A DNA stretch of 10,020 nucleotides from Acanthamoeba sp. SK_2022b (Eukaryota > Discosea > Longamoebia > Acanthamoebidae), in assembly GCA_027943245.1 (NCBI GenBank), contig JANDJZ010001197.1:1-10020 (forward strand), given 5' to 3'. Below, in pieces: positions 6,697-10,020 of this stretch (within the stretch, counting starts at the first letter, position 1; the number at the start of each line of letters is the position of its first letter). The notes under the pieces are model-generated. The model saw only the letters and a program-made list of their open reading frames with translations, did not search any database and was not told where the DNA came from. The position numbers and the translations under genes were made by a program.

Positions 6697-6843
6697 CCTC
6701 AGAACAATTCCGCACAAATCCTCTTGCAAAGTCCGGATAGGGCAGTGGATTGACTGCCTTGACATGCACTGTGTAACAAAAGCAGGTGGCTGTCAATTTA
6801 CTGACGGACTCAAGACAATTCTTTACAAATCTAACGAAGTCCG
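6690..6843. repeat. Degenerate direct repeat in A/T-richer intergenic DNA
   Basis: Copy A (6690-6735) and copy B (6801-6843) share 24 of their first 31 bases, and both end in AAGTCCG after a more variable stretch. On the minus strand each holds GATTTGT then GAATTGT ten bases later, followed by a TCAG element a further 11 bases on. The stretch 6532-6916 holds no gene I can support apart from this array, the promoter and a doubtful 33-codon frame. Confidence 0.55.
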
Positions 6844-6916
6844 CCCTTGTTCAGCAGCACGCTGTCAACAGTGAATGCCCGAACTTAGCATGCCTGTGGC
6901 GCAGCGTCTACCCGGT

Positions 6917-8047
6917 TCAGGACAGCTTGCCGCCACGCACCCAGCCTGCGTCAAACCACGAGGACAGCAGCTCCAGCGCATCGTCGCTGGCCTTGGCCAG
7001 ATCGGTGCGCGACAGCGCGCGCGTGTCGGCCAGCTTGCGCATCAGCGTGGCATCGCGGCCACCGGCCAGATAGCTTTCTCCGTTGATGAAGATGTGCCTG
7101 GCGTCATACATCATGCGGGTGCGGCGGTCCAGGACCACGCTCTCGAACATGCCGTTTTCCTCGCCATGCTCGAACCACACATTGGCCTTGGGCTCGGTCA
7201 TGTACTCGCCCAGAGCGCGCTCCAGCGCCAGCGGCTCGGCCAGCGCGCGTTCCAGCGACTTGCGGGCGAAATCGTGCAGGCTGGCGGGAATCTCGCCCGG
7301 GGCCTCGACGGCCGGCTGGTCGGGATCGCGGTAGACGACCGGCACTTCGGGCTCATCGGGCTCGTCGGACATGCGCAGCAGCAGCTCGCGGGCCAGCTCG
7401 TCGCGCGCGGGCGAGCGAAAGCCGATGGAGTACGTCATGCACTCGCCTTCGGCGATGCCGTCATGGGCCCACTTCGGGGGCAGGTAGAGCATGTCGCCGG
7501 GCTCGAGCACGAATTCCTCTTCCGGCTCGAAATGCGAGAGCACCTTCAGCGGCACATCGGGCTGCAGCGACAGGTCCTTCTGGCGGCCGATGCGCCAGCG
7601 CCGGCGGCCATGGGCCTGCAGCAGGAAGACGTCGTAGCTGTCGAAATGCGGGCCGACGCCGCCCTGGTCGGTGGCAAAGCTGATCATCAGGTCGTCCAGC
7701 CGCGCCTCGGGCACGAAGCGGAACTGCTGCATCAACTGGTGCACGCCGTCGTCGTGCAGGTCCACGCCCTGCACAAGCACGGTCCAGCCGGGCTTTTGCA
7801 GCGAAGGCAGGCTGCGGCGCGACAGCGGGCCGTGGCTGAGCTTCCAGCGGCCGCCGTCGTGCTGCTGGATCAGGCGCGATTCCACCCCGTCCTCGCCTGC
7901 CATGGCCAGCAGCCTGGCGCGCGGAATCAGGGGCTTGAAGCCCGGGATCGCCTGGCGCACCAGCAAGGGCTTCTTGTGCCAGTGGCGGCGCATGAATTGG
8001 GAAGCGGTAAGCCCGCCCAGCAGGGCAAGCGGGATGTTGGTGTCCAT
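6917..8047 (-). CDS. roxA: JmjC/cupin-fold ribosomal protein L16 arginine hydroxylase (RoxA/YcfD family)
   Basis: Fe(II)- and 2-oxoglutarate-dependent oxygenase; the E. coli member hydroxylates an arginine of ribosomal protein L16. The 376 residues match the family length. The N-terminal LTASQFMRRHWHKKPLLVRQA matches the family's opening helix and strand. The iron ligands are His134 and Asp136 in GPHFDSYDVF and His195 in KWAHDG. LDDLMISF at about 117-124, GRRRWRIG at about 147-154 and LEPGDMLYLPP at about 181-191 also match the E. coli protein as I remember it. The C-terminal part (from about 230) corresponds to the dimerisation and winged-helix region. ATG 8047 is chosen because the MDTNIPL start leads straight into the conserved region; the frame stays open far upstream without family similarity. 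The substrate is inferred from the family. Confidence 0.88.
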   Translation of the reverse strand: MDTNIPLALLGGLTASQFMRRHWHKKPLLVRQAIPGFKPLIPRARLLAMAGEDGVESRLIQQHDGGRWKLSHGPLSRRSLPSLQKPGWTVLVQGVDLHDDGVHQLMQQFRFVPEARLDDLMISFATDQGGVGPHFDSYDVFLLQAHGRRRWRIGRQKDLSLQPDVPLKVLSHFEPEEEFVLEPGDMLYLPPKWAHDGIAEGECMTYSIGFRSPARDELARELLLRMSDEPDEPEVPVVYRDPDQPAVEAPGEIPASLHDFARKSLERALAEPLALERALGEYMTEPKANVWFEHGEENGMFESVVLDRRTRMMYDARHIFINGESYLAGGRDATLMRKLADTRALSRTDLAKASDDALELLSSWFDAGWVRGGKLS

Positions 8048-8082
8048 GGAATGGTCCGAAATGAGCAGAAAGACAGGGCGGC

Positions 8083-8111
8083 ATTGTCCTATGCGGCCAT
8101 TGCCCTGTCCT
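8083..8111 (-). promoter_or_regulatory. Candidate promoter of roxA
   Basis: On the minus strand AGGACA (8106-8111) and GACAAT (8083-8088) are 17 bases apart, each matching consensus at 4 of 6 positions. The leader would be about 30 bases. The -35 box overlaps one arm of an inverted repeat: GACAGGGC at 8072-8079 and GCCCTGTC at 8102-8109. Confidence 0.35.
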
Positions 8112-8125
8112 GGCGCCAGCGCAAG

Positions 8126-8143
8126 CCGGCCCGAAATGGCCGG
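8126..8143 (-). other. GC-rich hairpin just after the AraC-type gene
   Basis: CCGGCC (8126-8131) and GGCCGG (8138-8143) form a six-base perfect stem with a six-base loop, starting seven bases past the regulator's stop. No T-run follows, so it is at best a weak or factor-assisted terminator. A perfect ten-base palindrome, CTGGCGCCAG, follows at 8110-8119. Confidence 0.35.
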
Positions 8144-8150
8144 ATGACGC

Positions 8151-9110
8151 TCAGCCCGCAGCCTTGCGCATGGCCCTGAAATCCGAGGGCGCCAGGCCCG
8201 TATAGGCCTTGAAGGCCCGGCTGAAATGCGCGCTGCTGCCAAAGCCGCAGTCCATGGCGACTTCGGTGATGGTGCGCTGCGCGTGCTCGGGCAGCAGCAG
8301 CTCGCGCATGCACAGCTCCAGCCGGCTGTGCTGAATGAAGGCGCCCAGGCTGGTCTGGCTGTCCGCAAAGGCGTTGTGCAAATGGCGCTTGCTGCAGTTG
8401 AGCGCGGCGGCCACGGACTCCACCGACAGGCCCGGATCGCGCAGATGGGCCACCACATGGGCGCGTATGCGGTCCTGCAGCGCCAGTTGCTGGGTGCCTG
8501 CCGTGCCCTGCCCGGCCAGCTCCTGCAGCGAAAGATGGACCATGTCCACCAGCAGCTCGCCCGCGCGGCGCGCCAGGTGCGGTGCCATGCCGGGCAGCTC
8601 CTGGTAGGTGCTGCGCATGGTCTCCAGCGCGATGCGGGCGATGCCCGAGCTGCCGCCCACATTGCGCCCCATCAGCCCTTCCAGCCGGATGCCCCGTTCC
8701 ACGATGGCCTGGCGCGGCAGCATCACGATGAGGTGCTCCGACCATTCGGGATTGGCCACCTCGTACTCCTGCGCCGTGTCATAGATGACCCAGCTGCCCT
8801 TGCGCACGCTGGCCTCGCGGTTGTGCTGGCGCACGCTGGCCACGCCCTCCCAGGGCGCGACGATCTTCAGATAGGGGGACTCATGGGCGCGCAGGCCCTG
8901 CATGCTACGCATGACGCGGTGGCGGCCCGCCTCCAGCCGGGTCAGCACCACATCGCCGGCATTGGCCACGCGCACATGGCCTTCGAACAGGCGTTCGCCA
9001 TAGACATCGGTATCCAGGCCCGCAAACAGGCTCGACATCCAGGCATGCCAGGCCGACGCCGTCTCGCCGGGCGGCAGTCCGTCGGTGCTCAACACCATGG
9101 CATCGATCAT
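8151..9110 (-). CDS. AraC-family transcriptional regulator, FeaR-like
   Basis: A 319-residue regulator. The N-terminal half (about 25-175) resembles the AraC-binding-like cupin domain of FeaR/NphR-type regulators, with the typical patterns FEGHVRVANAGDVVLTRLEAGRHRV and the later KGSWVIYDTAQEYEV. The C-terminal AraC/XylS DNA-binding domain has two helix-turn-helix units, near 229-250 (LSVESVAAALNCSKRHLHNAF) and 281-302 (ITEVAMDCGFGSSAHFSRAF), followed by the conserved Y.G..P..FR ending. The frame is open to an ATG at 9251, but AGGAGA at 9119-9124 sits eight bases before ATG 9110, which fixes the shorter start. It is divergent from an aldehyde dehydrogenase gene 260 bases away and is probably its activator; FeaR-type regulators commonly control amine or aromatic-aldehyde catabolism. 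The inducer is unknown. Confidence 0.88.
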   Translation of the reverse strand: MIDAMVLSTDGLPPGETASAWHAWMSSLFAGLDTDVYGERLFEGHVRVANAGDVVLTRLEAGRHRVMRSMQGLRAHESPYLKIVAPWEGVASVRQHNREASVRKGSWVIYDTAQEYEVANPEWSEHLIVMLPRQAIVERGIRLEGLMGRNVGGSSGIARIALETMRSTYQELPGMAPHLARRAGELLVDMVHLSLQELAGQGTAGTQQLALQDRIRAHVVAHLRDPGLSVESVAAALNCSKRHLHNAFADSQTSLGAFIQHSRLELCMRELLLPEHAQRTITEVAMDCGFGSSAHFSRAFKAYTGLAPSDFRAMRKAAG

Positions 9111-9118
9111 GTGCGGTC

Positions 9119-9124
9119 TCTCCT
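9119..9124 (-). promoter_or_regulatory. Ribosome binding site of the AraC-type regulator
   Basis: AGGAGA on the minus strand, eight bases from ATG 9110. It rules against the 47-residue N-terminal extension from 9251. Confidence 0.65.
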
Positions 9125-9167
9125 GATCGCCGCACGGGTGAAGGATCTGTGTGCGGCCATGGACGTG

Positions 9168-9311
9168 ATTATGGGAAAGTGCAGGCCTGTCGCGCCCCAT
9201 GGCTTTCCCCGCGGACAGCCAGGACAAGGGTAAACCCCGGAGCCTGTGCACGATCCGTCATGCGCTTTGTGCGCGCAGCGGGCTGCCTGCGCCATCGCCT
9301 GCTTCTACGAT
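9168..9311. promoter_or_regulatory. Divergent control region, regulator / aldehyde dehydrogenase
   Basis: The 260 bases between the two starts (9111-9370) hold no gene. On the minus strand CATAAT (9168-9173) is a candidate -10 for the regulator, without a matching -35. On the plus strand TACGAT (9306-9311) is a candidate -10 for the dehydrogenase, also without a good -35, consistent with activator dependence. Two direct copies, TGTGCACG (9245-9252) and TGTGCGCG (9268-9275), lie 23 bases apart, about 31 bases upstream of the latter box; they are possible activator sites, but the motif is short. Confidence 0.3.
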
Positions 9312-9370
9312 GACCGGCACGCCCGGCAGCGCCAACGTCCAGGCCACAACCGCATACCAAGGAGACAGTC

Positions 9371-10020
9371 ATGATCGAACAAACCATGCTCATCGCAGGC
9401 CAGGCCGCACAGGCCGGCAATGGCGCCACCTTCGAGCGCCGCAATCCGCTGGACGGATCGGTGGCCACGCGCGCCCCGGCCGCCACGCGCGAAGATGCCG
9501 TGCGCGCCGTCGAGGCCGCGCAAAAGGCCTTCCCCGCCTGGGCCGCACTGGGCCCGACCGAACGCCGCCAGATGCTGATGAAGGCATCGCAGGCGCTGGA
9601 GGCCAAGACCGAGGCCTTTGCCGCCGCCATGGCCGCCGAGACCGGCGCCTCGGGCATCTGGGCCGGCTTCAACGTGCACCTGGCCGCCAACATGTTCCTG
9701 GAGGCCGCATCGCTGACCACCCAGATCAACGGCCAGATCATTCCCTCTGACGTGCCCGGCAGCCTGGCCATGGCCGTGCGCCAGCCCGCCGGCGTGGTGC
9801 TGGGCATTGCGCCCTGGAATGCGCCCGTCATCCTGGCCGTGCGCGCCATTGCCACGCCGCTGGCCTGCGGCAACACCGTGGTGCTCAAGGGCTCGGAGCT
9901 GTGCCCCGCCACGCACGGCCTGATCATCGAGGCCCTGCAGGAAGGCGGCCTGCCGCCCGGCGTGGTCAACTTCGTGACCAATGCGCCCGAAGATGCCGGT
10001 GCCGTGGTCGAGGCCATGGT
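9371..10020 (+). CDS. Aldehyde dehydrogenase, salicylaldehyde/aromatic-aldehyde type, C-terminus cut
   Basis: NAD(P)-dependent aldehyde dehydrogenase, oxidising an aldehyde to its carboxylic acid in the cytoplasm. AAGGAG at 9359-9364 is six bases before ATG 9371, fixing the start. Only the first 216 residues (part of the cofactor domain) lie in the window. The catalytic-site asparagine is Asn150 in the residues GIAPWN, and the cofactor lysine is Lys173 in VVLKGSE. The catalytic cysteine and general-base glutamate lie beyond the edge. The stretch GASGIWAGFNVHLAANMF at about 92-109, and VLKGSELCPATHGLI, resemble salicylaldehyde dehydrogenases (NahF/DoxF) more than betaine or succinate-semialdehyde enzymes. 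This is a remembered similarity, so substrate class is probable and exact substrate unknown. The divergent AraC/FeaR-type regulator supports a role in aromatic or amine-derived aldehyde breakdown. Confidence 0.9.
   Translation, partial: MIEQTMLIAGQAAQAGNGATFERRNPLDGSVATRAPAATREDAVRAVEAAQKAFPAWAALGPTERRQMLMKASQALEAKTEAFAAAMAAETGASGIWAGFNVHLAANMFLEAASLTTQINGQIIPSDVPGSLAMAVRQPAGVVLGIAPWNAPVILAVRAIATPLACGNTVVLKGSELCPATHGLIIEALQEGGLPPGVVNFVTNAPEDAGAVVEAM

Noticed and set aside
6791..6818. E. coli-type Pho box on the plus strand (CTGTCA, then CTGACG 11 bases on)
   Set aside because: The second half matches CTGTCA poorly and the A/T-rich spacer is only partly right, so it cannot be named a PhoB site rather than a general response-regulator-like repeat.
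6584..6874. 96-codon plus-strand frame in the A/T-richer intergenic region
   Set aside because: Codon use is unlike its neighbours, it has no ribosome site or motif, and it runs through the promoter and repeat array of the minus-strand lipoprotein.
8048..8662. 205-residue N-terminal extension of the roxA frame into the AraC-type gene
   Set aside because: It overlaps the regulator in another frame and resembles nothing; the family N-terminus begins at 8047.
6875..9233. Long plus-strand frames (6875-8179 and 8226-9233) opposite roxA and the AraC-type gene
   Set aside because: Antisense shadows; the minus strand holds conserved enzymes and regulators with intact catalytic or HTH residues.
9111..9251. 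47-residue N-terminal extension of the AraC-type regulator
   Set aside because: A good ribosome site eight bases before ATG 9110 supports the short form, and the extension would run through the divergent control region.

Overview
The window is a 10 kb piece of high-GC bacterial chromosome. Codon use is strongly G/C at third positions. The DapA-BamC pairing, the BamC type and the ParE sequence all point to a betaproteobacterium of the order Burkholderiales, most likely family Comamonadaceae (Delftia/Comamonas/Acidovorax type). This placement comes from remembered family resemblance, not from a search. No mobile element, CRISPR array, tRNA, rRNA or phage gene is visible, and most of the content is ordinary housekeeping and metabolic genes.

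Layout, left to right. (1) Minus strand, 1-1714: parE, topoisomerase IV subunit B, lacking its C-terminus at the window edge. (2) A 170-base divergent intergenic region with a striking palindrome. (3) Plus strand, 1885-3262: an MFS transporter followed, one base after its stop, by a 49-residue single-span membrane protein. (4) Plus strand, 3330-3899: a small class I SAM-dependent methyltransferase. (5) Plus strand, 3975-6025: dapA (lysine/diaminopimelate synthesis) and bamC (outer-membrane protein assembly lipoprotein), apparently co-transcribed from a promoter just before dapA and closed by a hairpin/T-run terminator. (6) A second, A-tract/T-tract (bidirectional) terminator separates this operon from a convergent minus-strand Ala/Pro-rich small lipoprotein at 6241-6531. 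(7) About 385 bases of clearly A/T-richer non-coding DNA (6532-6916) upstream of that lipoprotein, holding a duplicated, helically phased repeat array and a consensus TATAAT. (8) Minus strand, 6917-8047: a RoxA/YcfD-type JmjC ribosomal-protein oxygenase. (9) Minus strand, 8151-9110: an AraC/FeaR-type regulator, divergent from (10) an aldehyde dehydrogenase of the salicylaldehyde/aromatic-aldehyde type starting at 9371 and running off the right edge.

Functional links. dapA-bamC is a conserved proteobacterial neighbourhood. The regulator/aldehyde dehydrogenase pair looks like a self-contained aromatic-aldehyde oxidation module of the FeaR-FeaB kind. The remaining neighbours have no obvious shared pathway. 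I found no convincing undescribed multi-gene system. The parts most worth a second look are non-coding: the phased repeats before the small lipoprotein and the palindrome before the transporter.
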